Shown: positions 42,180 to 54,800 of the stretch, one piece after another
How the letters are laid out: the number at the start of each line of letters is the position of its first letter
How positions within the stretch are numbered: the stretch's first letter is position 1
Assembly (NCBI GenBank): GCA_008360955.1
Contig: LUCM01000769.1
Span: forward strand, 131,936-195,935
Direction of reading: 5' to 3'
Length of the DNA stretch: 64,000 nt
Origin: Fasciolopsis buskii
Taxonomy: Eukaryota; Platyhelminthes; Trematoda; Plagiorchiida; Fasciolidae
Program-made: the position numbers and the translations under genes
The notes under the pieces: generated by a model
Told to the model about the DNA's origin: nothing
What the model saw: only the letters and a program-made list of their open reading frames with translations
The model's database searches: none

Positions 42180-43310
42180 GTGCCGGCCCGACACGGTAGT
42201 CTTCACATCCAGAACCTTAGGAGCAATCCGAGTGGCTGTAAAAACATCCCAAAAGTCACTATGATTAAACCATTTGCTCCCTTCGATTTTGTTCACATGC
42301 CATTTGATTGTCGCAGCACAACACAACTGTTCCGTCGGTTTATGGATCAGACTTTTCGGGGGGTTGGTGGAGTGGATGTGTACTTCGTTGACATCCTCAA
42401 TGCTGGTGCACACACACACACACACACCAACGACCACACAAACCATTTGCGAGCACTTTTCGGGCGGTAGTTCCGAGCTTCAGCTTGTTCATCTAGTCAG
42501 GAGGCACGTACTTTTCTCGAAGAAAGCAGGGTTTGTCCCATTGCCAGATAAGATACAGATTATTATTGAAAACTTTGGAACTCCTTCATTCAAGCCTCTC
42601 GGGAGCTTTGACAGCTTAGTGAATTTTTATCTGCATTTTGTTACTAAATGTGCGCTGCTCACGGAATGCTTAACAGGTTTATTATCGGGTAGGTTGAAGG
42701 AGTTCGAGTTTTCTGACGGCGATCGTTCGGCCTTCGACGAACTGAAGCACTCTATCTCCAAATTAGTTGCTGTCACACTTTGCTCCCGGAACTCACCACC
42801 GGCTCTGTTGACGGATACTTCAGATAGCATCAGTTGGTGCTGTACTTCGACAACAATTAGAAATTGTTTGAACACAATTATCATTCTTGTCTAAACACCT
42901 GGAGCCAGTTGAATCAAATCGCAGTTAGCTTGATGGAAGGGGGAGTACTAACAACTCACTTCACCTGGTCATCATTTACCCGTGTACCTTAAGGCCGACG
43001 TGATCGCTATTTTAACAGATCACAAAACCGAAAACTTTGAGTTTCGGTCAACCACGGTCTGGTATTCGTTCAGACATTCGTACCTCTTAGATCACAATGC
43101 AACTTGTGTAATGTATTGGACAGCCGGGAAACCAAATTCCCTGACAGGCGGACATTTACACATCAATCTGCTTGCATCGAACAAAGGTACAAACCTGGCA
43201 GTCATTGCCACAGCCGAGATACATGATCTAGAAGTCGAACAAATTTATCGAAAGGGCTCTTTGAAATTGCTGCCTTTCCCACCAACGTCATCGGAAATAG
43301 TAATCCTGTG
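42180..43310 (+). mobile_element. Decayed Ty3/gypsy RT-RNase H remnant
   Basis: In one frame NIPKVTMIKPFAPFDFVHMPF, LFRRFMDQTF and DVYFVDIL match RT blocks up to the YxDD box (second Asp lost). After a shift near 42470, the ORF to 42894 gives GFVPLPDKIQIIIENF, SFDSLVNFYLHFVTK, AFDELKHSISKL and LLTDTSDSISWC, the RT end and start of RNase H. The stretch 42982-43311 continues with ILTDHKTENFEF and GKPNSLTG. A CA microsatellite (42409-42428) is expanded inside. No integrase or LTR was found. It belongs to a different lineage from the 19-kb element: its catalytic box is of the V-Y-x-D-D type, not A-Y-Q-D-D. Confidence 0.85.
42409..42428 (+). repeat. CA microsatellite inside the gypsy RT remnant
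   Basis: Ten CA units read as alternating His-Thr in the RT frame, just after the YxDD-like block. Confidence 0.95.
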
Positions 43311-46300
43311 ACATTTCGTTAAATAGCCCTCCTCCAGTCTTTTTTCCATTCCTTTGGGGAAGCCATCTTGATGGAATTTCATGGATTTTCGCATTCAGGC
43401 CTAGAAACTTCGGCTAATCTGGACCATTTCAAGATTAGATTCAGAAAAAAGACATCCAAATGAGCAACTGTAAAGTGAACGTGAGAAATTGCAAGCATAA
43501 TTGGAGAACAAGCAGCTATGGCCAATCTTGCTCGCCTCTGATAAATTTCATTGACCAATCGAAGACGCGTCACCAGTCCATGATTCGTTGCCTGCCTCAT
43601 CGCAATTCGCGTGGAGTTCTATGACTTCCGACTTCTATGCGGCACCCACCGATCTGACATTTGAGTGTACTGGTTCCATTCGACAGTTGTCGCCCTCCCA
43701 TTATGCCCAAATTTCTCAACTTTTAAGCGGCATAAACGTGACTTATACGCAGTTTTCCCTAAGGAACGATTCACTGTCTTAATTACGCAAGGAACGGCCT
43801 AGTTACATGCATGAAGACAGTACACGAACGCCCATGTAGACTCTATCCACTTAAACACATCCGGGTCCGGGATGTAATGAGAAATCTCATATCACTCAGC
43901 TTAGAGGTAAACGAGAAAGGGTATTCACACGTAAGCTAAAACCAGCCTTTATGCAAAACTAGAGAGGACTGTACTTTACCCCATTATGAGTTCAGGTCCA
44001 AATGATGTATACCAAACGCCGGGACAACTGGACCGTAGAGGCAAGGTTACCGGCGAACCGGTAAGCCCCACGGATGTTGTCCTGTATATCCTCGACATCC
44101 AGAAATATTTCGCACTTAGCGTTAAGCTTCTCCAACTGGTTTTCCTGAAATGAATTCATGTGATTGGTCACGAAACTGCAGCACAGACAACTCGTTCAGT
44201 GCGACTGTTCGTGTTTTTCCTTTAAGTTTTCCCAGATTACTGTCTTTGGGTGGCACGTAATCCCTCTCCCAGGTGGATGCTACCACAAAACTCTAGTTGG
44301 GTATGTGAATGTGGGGGACCACTTTCACATCTTCGTCGTGATGCAATATACACATTCTTGCGTCTGGCCATTTCTCTCTCAGTTTCGGCATTTTTCCCGT
44401 GCAGGAAATCAGCCGCGATGTTTCTGCATTTCCGGTTGAAGAAACCTTGTTAAACCTAAAATAAAATCGAGCCAGGGATCAATGTGTGGAAAAAGTTCGG
44501 ATCGTTCCTTTTCCATTTCTCGCCTTCCACATTCTAACACAAATAGTCTCCGACAATGCGTAGACGATTCTTTCCCTTTATGTTCAAGATCGGACTATTA
44601 CCGACGACTTCCCAGACACACCAACCGTTTTTTCGTAGTATAGTGAAATCTGGTCCTCCATCTTCTGGAAGACTGTTTGTACAGTAACTTACTTAATCTT
44701 CCTACAAGTCATGTCTTCGGATGTACGCAGTTTCTTTTACTTCTGTTAAAGTCCTATTTGCCGGTCTTAAGTGCCAAATTGACATAACCACTTGTTAGTC
44801 TTTCGGCTTGTTTGTGTGTTTCTGTTCACAGTTCTGTTGATTCTCTCGTTGAATTCCTCGTCGCTCGAGCCTCGGGTAGTGTTTTGCTTACCCTAAGTTA
44901 ACCGTCGGTGAGTAAGCATACTAGGAGCTTACATCAAACGTATCTCGGTGTGTACATAAAACGGAAAAAATCTTACCTGGTCTTAGAGTCATGTAGAGCT
45001 TGGCGATTTGTCTGACCGCGGTTGCTTGTTTTTAACCGGTGGGACAATCTGTTCGTGATACTGATTTGGGTGATGTACAATAAAGCTACTGAAACCTGGA
45101 ATGCTTGATCGACAAGAAGGCAGGAGAGTCAGGAGTGACTAAAGTTTCGCCATATTTGACAGCCGCATGCTAGCTTTGCGTGTTCAATCAACGTCAAGAT
45201 GACAACCACCCTAGGAGATCACTTTTTGTGTGAACAAATAATTCGGAGTAGCTATACAGCTGCAGTATTCAATACCGGGATAGACGTTGCTTGGCCCCAT
45301 GTTTCCGGATTACCATTGAGGCAAAGAGCTGACGATAGAAGCGATTTCTCTGTTCTCTTTCCTCTTCCTATTACTTCTTGGTCCCTCCTGAGATGATTAT
45401 TTGCTTCCTGAAATCTGGCAGCTGGACATTTCGACGACTACAAGATTAGTGAATCTGCCTGTCCCTGAAGCTCGCCTCTTTGAGTGGACTCGTCCGCGCT
45501 ACCATCAGGCCAAATATACCGGATGTAAACTGGCGGTATGCTTACTGGGAGACGGTTAACTTGAGGTTAACAAAAAGACCCGAGTCGCAAGCCAAGGAGA
45601 CCTTATTCACAGAATTAGCTGAACCAGGAGTAAAAGTACACAAGTGATCATGTTAAGAGAATAAGAGTTCATTTCAGTCGGAGTAGAGGGTTGCATACAT
45701 CAGCAAATGCCAATAAAACGACGGAAGTGATTGCATAACTGGTCATTTTTCTCAACTCCACTGGATCTATGCAGTAAGAAATCAAGCCAGAATCGAACTG
45801 CTGGCCTCTCGCTTATGATGCAGGGTCTCCATCCAAATGAATTATCGATTGGGGCTGGCAAAATCGGACGATAAGACTAGTAAATGAGATGTCATTTTTA
45901 TACTGTGCAGGTTCACAGCTGTCTTGGTGTTTAATTAACTATAAGTAAAACAGGATCTTCAAACTCGCATCTGAAAATATCATTTTATTGAAGTGTCCAA
46001 TGGTTTATTACGGTGGAATCATCAAAATGAAATAGTTCCTTCATTCTAACGGTTCCAGTGGGGCTAAACTCCGATCCATTATTCCTAATCGAGTGTTCAA
46101 AATCAGAATAGTTTCAAACGTGAACGTCCTGGGTTCGATTCTTCAAATCAGCTGGCATTTCTCAACCTCTGCAATTGTTCAACATCGGGAGTCCCCTGCC
46201 CTGGAAATTCTAAACAACGCTCAATCATGAATCGAAAAAAGCAAGCAGAAAATCGGAGAATATTCAAAGGGCTCCTGTGGAGACAATTGGAAATCTTCAT

Positions 46301-49038
46301 AAAAATCGACATCCTACAAGGGATCGATGTGTTTCTCCAACCATGTACACGAACTTTCTGGCATATTTTGCAGGGAGGAAACACTTTTAGCAAGTTTTAC
46401 TCACCCTGAATATTAACCATGAAGTGAACATCTGTTCCTCAACCGTAACTTTCCTCGCTCGTGCTTCGGAATGTTGCAATGACCACGCGTATGAACGTGA
46501 TTCTTGCACTAGGCAGGAAAATTGCCGTCACCTGGGCGAAAGTTCCTTTCGCGGTTTTATCTTTCTCACTTTCTGACTAGTGTCTTATGTGTGTGTGCTT
46601 GTGTAAATGCGAAAGACTGGATGTCTATTTTTATCTCGGTGCATGAGCGTGAACATCTGTTCTTTCAATTCCCGTGGGGATTCGATTTGGTCAGTCTGCG
46701 AACCCAGTTACCAGGTTTACCGATTCAATCGAACAGCATGACAACGCGCATGGTGAGTATTCCCATAGATTTTCGATACTCCGACCAATACCCTCCTGAC
46801 TAGGCCTCTGGGGAAAGCGGGATGACACTTTTCATAATGACTACCTAAACTTCATTTCTTGGATAACGCACTTTTTGCGCAAAACAGAAAGCAACTAAGC
46901 AATTCGGTAAATAACCTATCGTGACAGAAAATGGTTTCCCTCCTAACTATTCCCTTCTATCACTTTTTACATGTCACATAAAAATAGTAAAACACTTGAA
47001 ACAAGAACATGCTGACATTCCAGAGACTGACCACGGCAAATGACGAACTGATGTGATAACAGGTCACCAACCATGAACCACAAAACTCCTAATCTAAACA
47101 GTTCCCCTTTTCAAATCAACAACTAGCCCAAACCCACGGTTGTCTGGCGTCAACCCGAAATTCCTCACTAATCCCTTTAAAATATCATTTACAATGGCCC
47201 GGCTTGATTTTGTGCTTCGTGGCTAATTGATCGCGGGTATTTTTTTATGAGCTGTTCCCAGCCCACTTTTCATTACCATATGAGGACATCTAGGAGGAAT
47301 GTATAATTAATCCTTATCATCATTTATTTCTATTCAGTATGAGTCCATTTAGTGGTTGTCAGATCAGTGGAACGGCTTTCCGTCCCGGTAAAGTCTCCGG
47401 ACCACGGAGACGGAAGACTTGTGGGGATATGAAAGTAGCCCTTACTTGCTAAGGAAGACCTGATTACTTATCCCAGAGGCTGGCCAAATCAACTTAAAAA
47501 CGGAAGTTGCTACTTGATCTAGTGTAACAATATCACAAATCAAGTCTTGGGAAAGCTCAAAGTTTACCAGTGCTTGAACGTCGTGATTAGCGAGAACCGT
47601 ACAATTTTTGGTAAGAAGAAATTCCTACTAGCCTCATTATGACAGTCCAGTTCAAGGCCATTTGGCCGTGCTTTAAAAAACTATTATGATGACTTCGTGA
47701 CAGTGGGGCAAAGTGGTAACAACAGTAACCATGTCTTGGTGTTTGCGGTGTAGATGATACGAGTCAGATTGAGTCCACTGAATCGGGATAACTGAGGCCG
47801 CCATTTTATGGTATTTTACGGCAAAATTTTTGAGACACAAAGAGACGAGTAAGTGTAAAATGCCCTGTGTACCAGATGACTTGAAGAATTTATTAAAAGC
47901 AAAACGAGGAATGGAGAGTGCTGGTTTCATCGTCAACTCCAGGGATTTCGCTTGGGCAGACAGTTTGTTTTCTTGACCAGTATATATTGTTCCAAGTTTC
48001 ACAAAAGTGTGATTTCCTTAAGGAAGTTTTCATTGAATTTTGTCACAACCATAATTCCTCTCCATGGACATTTTCTCATGTATTCTGCAACATGTCCAAC
48101 AACGAGAGTTCGGATAAAAACTAGATATCTCCTGAACATCCTTTATCCAGCTGTCGTGATCACAGAATTTGTTTCCGTCAAATTGTAACCATTTTCAATA
48201 AACATCACATTAGAAGCGAGTTCGCTTGGCGTTCATACATAGTTTAATCCCTAGTATTCGATATTGTAAATGAAATGGCAGATCGTCTTGATTCAAGTCC
48301 GGAAGGCCATCATCCAGAGCACCGGAAAATCGTCCCGGAAAATCATTCACGAACCATGTGATCGAAAACCCTAACGAGACTGTGCAACACAAACAAACAG
48401 TTAAAATAAATTGTCTCGTTTTCGTCTTGTGTTTCTCCATTTAGATTTCGAGAAGTGTGGAAATAAACTTAGCACTACGTGATATGTTTCGGAAGGTTTT
48501 CTCACAGTTCCTTGAACTCGATAACCTGCAATGCAACTTACCGGGGCTGAGAACAGGTGGAATGTCATTCACAAGCCATTGATTCGGAACTATCCGAGTC
48601 TCAGCAATCAACTCTTGTGCTTTGATCGTAATATCTTGGGCTACGTTTTTTATATTTGCCCTATATTCAACCTCACCATCGTTTACTAATCATCGGTACT
48701 TCTTTACATGAATGAGTGGACAAAATTTCCCCGGAAGCACACTACCGGTTTCGTGGTTATTGCTGCTGTTCAAGTATACGTACCGACATTCTCTTGTCCT
48801 GACATTCTGAAACTTGTGCAACCCGAACTGGTATGCTACCTAAAGTTTGTTCAGTCGAAGTGAAGAATTACCAGTGAACAACGGATGTCCCGACTAGCTT
48901 CCATGCACACTCCTGATGACATAAGTTAAATTCCGGTTTATTTTGATCTTAATGCGGGTCGCTTTCGATTGTGAATCAGATCACATTCTGTTAACATGAT
49001 ATAACGAGAGTCCCCATTTCTCTGGACTATTTCATTTT
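43311..49038. other. Intergenic, no recognised gene
   Basis: No conserved coding sequence is seen. A minus-strand B-box-like agttcgattctggc near 45785-45800 and a plus-strand gggttcgattc near 46131 may be SINE relics. The ORF at 46522-46803 has no known domain. A repeat shared with 28.95 kb lies at 48715-48800. Confidence 0.5.
48715..48800 (+). repeat. Dispersed repeat shared with 28.95 kb
   Basis: Blocks aaaatttccccggaagca and accggtttcgtggttattgct match those at 28950-29040. The element type is unknown. Confidence 0.5.
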
Positions 49039-49325
49039 CATAAAATAATTCGCCATGTGATTTCATCGCTCAACTCACCATATAGAAACCATGGAAGCGC
49101 TGTACATGTGATGAAGTAGAACAAACCGTTCAGAGCCTGCCCGGTAGCGTAATGGCTAAGGCGTTCGACTCAAATTCGTTCGTCCCGGGTTCGCGTCCCA
49201 GTTCGGGCACGGTCGATATGCACTGCTCATGATTCCTAACAAGGATGAAACAGCTGTACAGTGCTTCCATGGTTTCTTTACGGTGAGTTGAGTGATGATA
49301 TCACATGGTGAATTATTTCATGAAA
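49039..49325 (+). mobile_element. tRNA-derived SINE with near-complete hammerhead ribozyme
   Basis: The copy has A box tagcgtaatgg (49145-49155) and B box ggttcgcgtcc (49188-49198), the pol III promoter of a tRNA-derived SINE. The 3' part carries the hammerhead (listed separately), then tttacggtgagttgag and the end near attatttcatga. The usual 5' head is replaced by an inverted copy of the tail: 49039-49105 is complementary to 49256-49322 over 67 bases with few mismatches. Identity to the 23.0-kb copy is very high through the tRNA-like part. Confidence 0.85.
49211..49271 (+). ncRNA. Type I hammerhead ribozyme, one core mutation
   Basis: Stem I pairs GCACTG (49220-49225) with CAGTGC (49259-49264); beyond an internal loop, further pairing of ggt-cg with ccatgg is possible. 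The core box CTCATGA (49226-49232) differs from the required CTGATGA at one base (49228, the G5 position). Stem II is TTCCT/AGGAT with an AACA loop (49233-49246), then GAAA (49247-49250). Stem III is two base pairs, A-U and C-G, closed by AGCT. GTA (49256-49258) is an allowed cleavage triplet, so cleavage would fall after 49258. The layout with a very short stem III is that described for PLE and SINE-type hammerheads. G5 is essential, so this copy should be inactive. Confidence 0.75.
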
Positions 49326-49395
49326 TTCTCTTTTGTTATTGTCTGGCATGCTAACTTGATTTCTCTCCCATATCAAATGCATCCCCCTCCAGAAT

Positions 49396-49396
49396 N
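49396..49396. other. Single ambiguous base (N)
   Basis: This is the only N in the window. It lies exactly where LINE endonuclease homology begins, which suggests an assembly join or a collapsed repeat boundary. Confidence 0.95.
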
Positions 49397-50128
49397 GCGT
49401 GGAGGTGGACGCTCTATCATCGTCAGAGATTCTTTATCAGCTTCGTTCTGCCATGCTAAACATCATCTAAGATGCCGTTTGGATTGGAGCGGCGAAAGGC
49501 GACTAAAGCCTTCTTGTTGGATGCTTATGTCGTCTCCTTGGTTCTTACCAAAACGACTTTTGACGATAACACAACTAGTGAATGCTGCTTCTGTTCCACC
49601 AGGTCCCAAGCTGCTCGCTGGAGCTTTCCATCCATCTGGTACATGTTGGTCCACGCTTTCCGGCAAAATTGCTCACCACCTTTCCTTGAAAGCAATCATC
49701 ATGGCGGCCAGAACCGACACGTAATTGATCCAACAAGGAACCGCAATGTTCTTGAACTGATATTTACGGTAGGCTTAATACATGTTCAAACGTGCACTGG
49801 GGCTAGTTTATCTGAATGTGATCACCTGCATGTTAGCTCTTCATCTATATTACCCAGCACAAATAGATACACCCCACCTAACCCAAGGCCGTATTTCAGA
49901 GCTGCTTGGAATCGTCTACCTATTCTAGTTCGTGATTTTAATTGTAGCTCACTTTTTCTAACACAGGAAGCGCAAGTTACCGCCGATCAGCTGTACTTCA
50001 ACGTGCACGGGTTTCCTGTTGACCTTACTCAGCCCCACACTTTAGGCGTGTTACATAAAACTTATTGTGCCCGAATAGGCTGTAAACTCGCTAGGCTACG
50101 GCGGGCCTTTTCCAAGACCGGATGATTT
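49397..50128 (+). mobile_element. LINE endonuclease-domain remnant
   Basis: Fragments in three frames follow the order of an apurinic-type LINE endonuclease: RGGGRSIIVRDSLSAS, DAVWIGAAKGD, SLLVGC, LLAGAFHPSGTCWSTLSG, then RNRNVLELIFTVGL, LSECDHLHV and RAAWNRLPILVRDFNCSSLF. The last part lies in the ORF 49472-50125. The element is frameshifted and cut off before the RT. The TRxxxLDLVFT-like and SDH-like blocks are the endonuclease C-terminus. It may belong to the same broad LINE type as the 26.5-kb fragment, but the two do not overlap. Confidence 0.75.
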
Positions 50129-50262
50129 TCATTGTTTCTGAAAATGAATAAACTAACCGAAACCCGAGAAACAGTTTTGAAACACAAGCACATAGCAATA
50201 TCCTATTTCATGCAATCATTCAATCTCCTACTACTAAAATGTATCAAGTAATCAAGCTCTGT

Positions 50263-50640
50263 AGGTCATATCCAAAGCCTTCGTCGTACTTAGGCTACCT
50301 GCACAGAAGTCATCTATCAGTAGGGGTAGACCGCTTTGACTTATTTTGTTGTTGATGTCATGTGTTGAATCACCAAACTTAGTGATTAACGAAAGGGAAT
50401 AAGGTAATTGTGTTTCTGAAACAATTCGAAGAACATGAAATTCGCGTTCACTTGGTGAAAAGTTGGCATCACGAGATGCCAACGCATAGCATGTCACTAA
50501 AAAACCATGGAAGCACTGCATATCTGCTCCTGACAATTTCTAACAATGGTTGAACAGCTGTACAGTTCTTCCACGGTTTTCAGTGATGAGTTGAGCGTTA
50601 ATGTAACACGGTGAATTATTTCACGAAACCATATAATCTC
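50263..50640 (+). mobile_element. Rearranged SINE copy (head and tail pieces)
   Basis: The head piece tcatatccaaagccttcgtc to tctatcagtaggggtaga (50263-50330) matches 23.0 kb. The tRNA-like middle is missing and replaced by unrelated sequence. A tail piece (about 50501-50640) has aaaccatggaagcactg, then a degraded hammerhead (CTGACAA core, TGAAC box) that still keeps CAGCTGTA (50555-50562) and cttccacggttttc. It lies 130 bases after the LINE remnant. Confidence 0.65.
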
Positions 50641-51640
50641 CCTCTCATAACAATCAACTCCGGATGGATTAAAAATATATCGTCATGCGGATTGCTATCT
50701 TCGACATTGAATCGTACTTGGCCTGGTGTTCGTGCTAAGTCTGAAGACGAGGGCACGTAGAGTGGCATTATTATTCTGTTGGAAGTTTTGTGCAGGGACA
50801 TTGTGGGAAGCAAACTCTGTTTGTGGGTTCATTGGTAATTATGCCCCATGCGATGCGGCGTTGTGCGGCACTCTGCGCGCGCGCATCAACGCAAACGGAA
50901 CCGGCACGAAATGCGCTGAATTGCGGAAAGTATATAGAACGTAAAAAAAATATGGGCAACCTCCCTTGTATGTGCAGATTTGTGTTGGTCGTTAACTGCC
51001 TTTCTAGATTGTGTCATTCTTTTAGGGAGAAATTCAGTACCCGGGTCTGTGCACGCAGCTGGTGCCCTTGATGTGCCATTAACACAACTGAGTTAGTCTC
51101 TGGTGCGAAAGAAGACCAGCTGAGGGATGGAACTGCCTTTTCCATTGAAGACAGACAAACACGCTCGTGGAGAGAGAATGGCAGGCAGTAAGAAATGGAA
51201 CCAAGAAGACAGACATGTAAATACCGGCGGTGCACGGATTTGGGGTCACGTTAACTAAATAAACATGTAATGTTTGCTTTCGAGACTATTATCAATTATG
51301 ACTTTCGAGACGGCCAAATAACGCCCATCAAACAGATCCCAACTCTCTCTCTCACACGCACACACGCACGACAGAGGGAGTAATAGGCAAAATCATCGGT
51401 GAGAGGACAAGCGACAGTATACCAAACTGAAGCCAAAATGTTTACTGCCCTCAGAAGTGTTTCTTCATAAATTGTAGTGGGATGTTATGTGATCCAAAAA
51501 ATCGCATACCTAATGGGGGATAAAATCGAGCAAAGTTTAAATCCGTTCAGGTAACATATTCAGTGCTCGTTTAACACAGCCCCTTGATGTGTGGCGAGAC
51601 TTTTGTTAACTGAACGATAGGTTCTCATAATCAGGATATT

Positions 51641-51835
51641 TTAATCTTTGGTCGTTTTACTTCTTTATTAATAAAACCACAAAGCACATCATTTTCAGCA
51701 GGGGATAGCGGCCAACGAGGGGATGTCAATTGGTTAGTTGTTCGGCCGGAAGGAGGTTCAAATCCGTGACTTTCAGTTTGAGGTCCTACAGAGTTGGTTG
51801 TTTGACCACTGTCGGTCATGAAGACTGTTACAATT
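51641..51835 (+). mobile_element. Second SINE-like family copy with B box
   Basis: T-rich 5' part (gtcgttttacttctttatta, aaagcacatcatttt), then ggatagcggccaacgagggg, B-box-like ggttcaaatcc (about 51760) and ccactgtcggtcatg. The same order recurs at 55.4 kb and, inverted, at 59.3 kb. Only the B box is convincing; the A box is unclear. Confidence 0.55.
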
Positions 51836-54800
51836 GTTGATCTTTACCATTATTCCTAGTTTGTCATCGCACGATCGGGAGCCACTGGTAGTAGGCTTAG
51901 TTGCGGAACAATCGTTCTACGATTTCCTAATCATTTAATTCTGAACCCGATTTTAGATATATTACTCCAGCGTTGGAAATGGTAACTCATTGCAAGCACT
52001 CTCAACGATACTGCATTAAGTCCAAATGTTCATACTTACAACTATTTTGCGAGATGATTCTTCATGCTGTGTTGACGCTCCTGTTGTCAGTGGAACACGA
52101 TAAAATGTATCGTATTCTCCCACAAGTCCAGTCCCTGATTACACTGAATTTATTTAGTCAGTCACTGGTATATACATTTACGTATTCTTGTAAGATACCT
52201 TGAGCATCTTCAAAATTAATGGCTCTCTGAACTAAGGAGCTTATCACCATCATTTACCAGGGCAGGATTATTGTGTGTACTCTCCTTGCTTCACTAACTA
52301 ATACTCCACACCAGTCGAGACTTGAGCTGGAACATTTCCCTCCTTCCCAAACTGGTCAGCGTTTATGGATGCATTTTCTGGTAAATCCGAAGATCTTTTC
52401 AAACAAGTTCTCCAGATTTTCATACAACACCAACTTTAATTTTTCCACATTCAGATGAGTTTGCTTTTGCAATCGAAGTCCCCTATGCTTAAATGTTCAT
52501 GATGCAACTGGTAAACAGATGCATTAAAGAAATTTCATAGTCAAATTTCGATAACCGTACGTCTATACATGTGAGAAAGCTTAATCAGTCGATCGAACGT
52601 GAAAATAAGGACACTGTTGCTCGTTTAACAGTGTATTTTACCACCATTATCAATGATTATCGAAGTGCGATAGCGATGACACAGACTGTAGCCAAATGGT
52701 TGTTGAAGAAGTCGGTTCTGATTGGGTATTTTCGCTCCCATTGAGTGTTAGTGACAGAACAAATCTAAATATCACCAAAAAATGCAGTACAGCATGCATG
52801 ACAATTTCCGAATCCCATTGTCAGTTCCGTGCGCTATCCGTTGAGGTAACCGACCTGAATATAAAATGTGCTCAAATTACACATCTGGTAGTTTGTTCGC
52901 CATTATGCGCCGCCTCCAAATTAAGAAATAGTCTTTCGTAAGATTCACTGGGCCTTTTTAAATAGTTCGCGATGCATCACCCACGCTTAACTCGGTGCTA
53001 AAAGCCACGGAATCACAGATATTCTATCTTGTTAGTTCGGAAACATCTGTTGTGCAAAGTCGGTACCCTCGAACCGGGACGCGAACACGAGACGAACGAT
53101 TAAGTTGAGACGGACACTAACTTGACCGTCATTGTCAGAGCAGAACAGTCTTGTTACTTTGGTTTCCCTATACGATGCAGCAAGTGGCCATCTTAGAGGC
53201 CCACTACCTCGCGGTGGTTGTGAAAAGAAGACCGCGCCCATCCAGGCGTGCGTGCCACCCCTAGTATTTGTTACTGGTTATAGATCCCTCGAAAATGCTC
53301 ACGGAGAAAATTGTTTGCTTCCAGTACATTTAGGAATTTTCAGATAATATTGCACTTCGATTGTTTTTTCGCTCCATGTTCCGCTTACTGATCGGTCGGG
53401 TCGTATGCAGAATCTTTTGTGACATACCACCTTGTATGGTCACATGAACCAAATACAACTCGTGCACAGCTTAAGTTCAGTGACACTAGACTGAACAAAA
53501 TGGGAACGCCAAGATTAGTGTCAAAATTCGCATTCCTCTCGTTCCACTGATAGGATCGCAGACTCGAACATTTTGTGCGAAATGGGCCGAGGCGGGGTGA
53601 GGGAAATCAATGGGTTTTGTCATTTGCACGACATCGCACTACAGTCGTGGCTACTCTTTGTGTCAAATACGTGGTTAGGGGAAATCACCAAATCATGCTG
53701 TTTCTCACTGGTTTCAACGCCGGACTGCCTACGATGGTCAGATCTTCGCCACAGTGCTTTTGTCACCTGGCTCTGATTAACCGCGCACAAATGTGCACAA
53801 AGTGTGGACCATGGTGGTTATATAACAAAACCACGGGATCACCTAATGTTGCCTTGGTATTGATGAATGGCTGACGCAGTGGATATCGTAAACAGGTGGA
53901 CTTTGCCCGCATCGAACTGCACCCCCACTGTGGCTTTTGGGGGCGGAAATAAGTTTGATCGGTCAGACGATCCACACTTCGTCAGCGTGTATGTTTGTGC
54001 ATGTGCTCCCTCGTGTGTATGGCCGAGAGAGATGTGCGGATCAGGCGAGAAATGTTTGTACAGCTATGTGACAGAATTCCCCCCAGGGGGCGGTCGGTAA
54101 GATGACGGCAGGTGATATGACAAGCCGGACTCCACTCCTCCTACCAATGGCAGCCTACTCCCCCTTGTTCTCCTGCCTTATGGGACGACTTCCTCATGGT
54201 CTCCTGAATGGAACAGCACCAACGTCATCTCAAGTTTTGTTCATCGGGTATTGATCAATATATGAAAAGATCGCCTTGACCGAATGCAACCTATTGCTTC
54301 CCTGTGCATTAAACCATCCTACAGCGTCCACAAGAGTAGGCTGTTCTAAGAGCCAACAAAACGGGTGAATCGATCGATCAAAACAATCTTTGACCACCTC
54401 GGTCGATTGGAATTGAAATAAAATGTGTACATCACTTCTGCTAACCATTTCTTTGGTACGCTTGATCAGAAATGAATACGAAATAAATTCCTAGGTACTG
54501 CTGCTGCCATTATATATGAACCTTTCATTCATCCATTTCTTGTTTGATGCCTTCTGTCGGTGTTTACTTCGTTTTGTGTTCATCAAGCGTCTCTTTTTCA
54601 TTTGAACTGATTGCCTGTGCTGAAATTTGCACGCATTTGCATTCGCCTACGATTTTAGCCTCTACTGGACCAAATATTCTTAGTCCCATACTCATTCAAC
54701 TGGAAACAACATCAAGGTGTACCACTTTTTGCACACAACCGATCCTCTATTGTACCTTACAGCTGTTTGTGACTACCGACAAACTGTGTGATTCCCTTCC

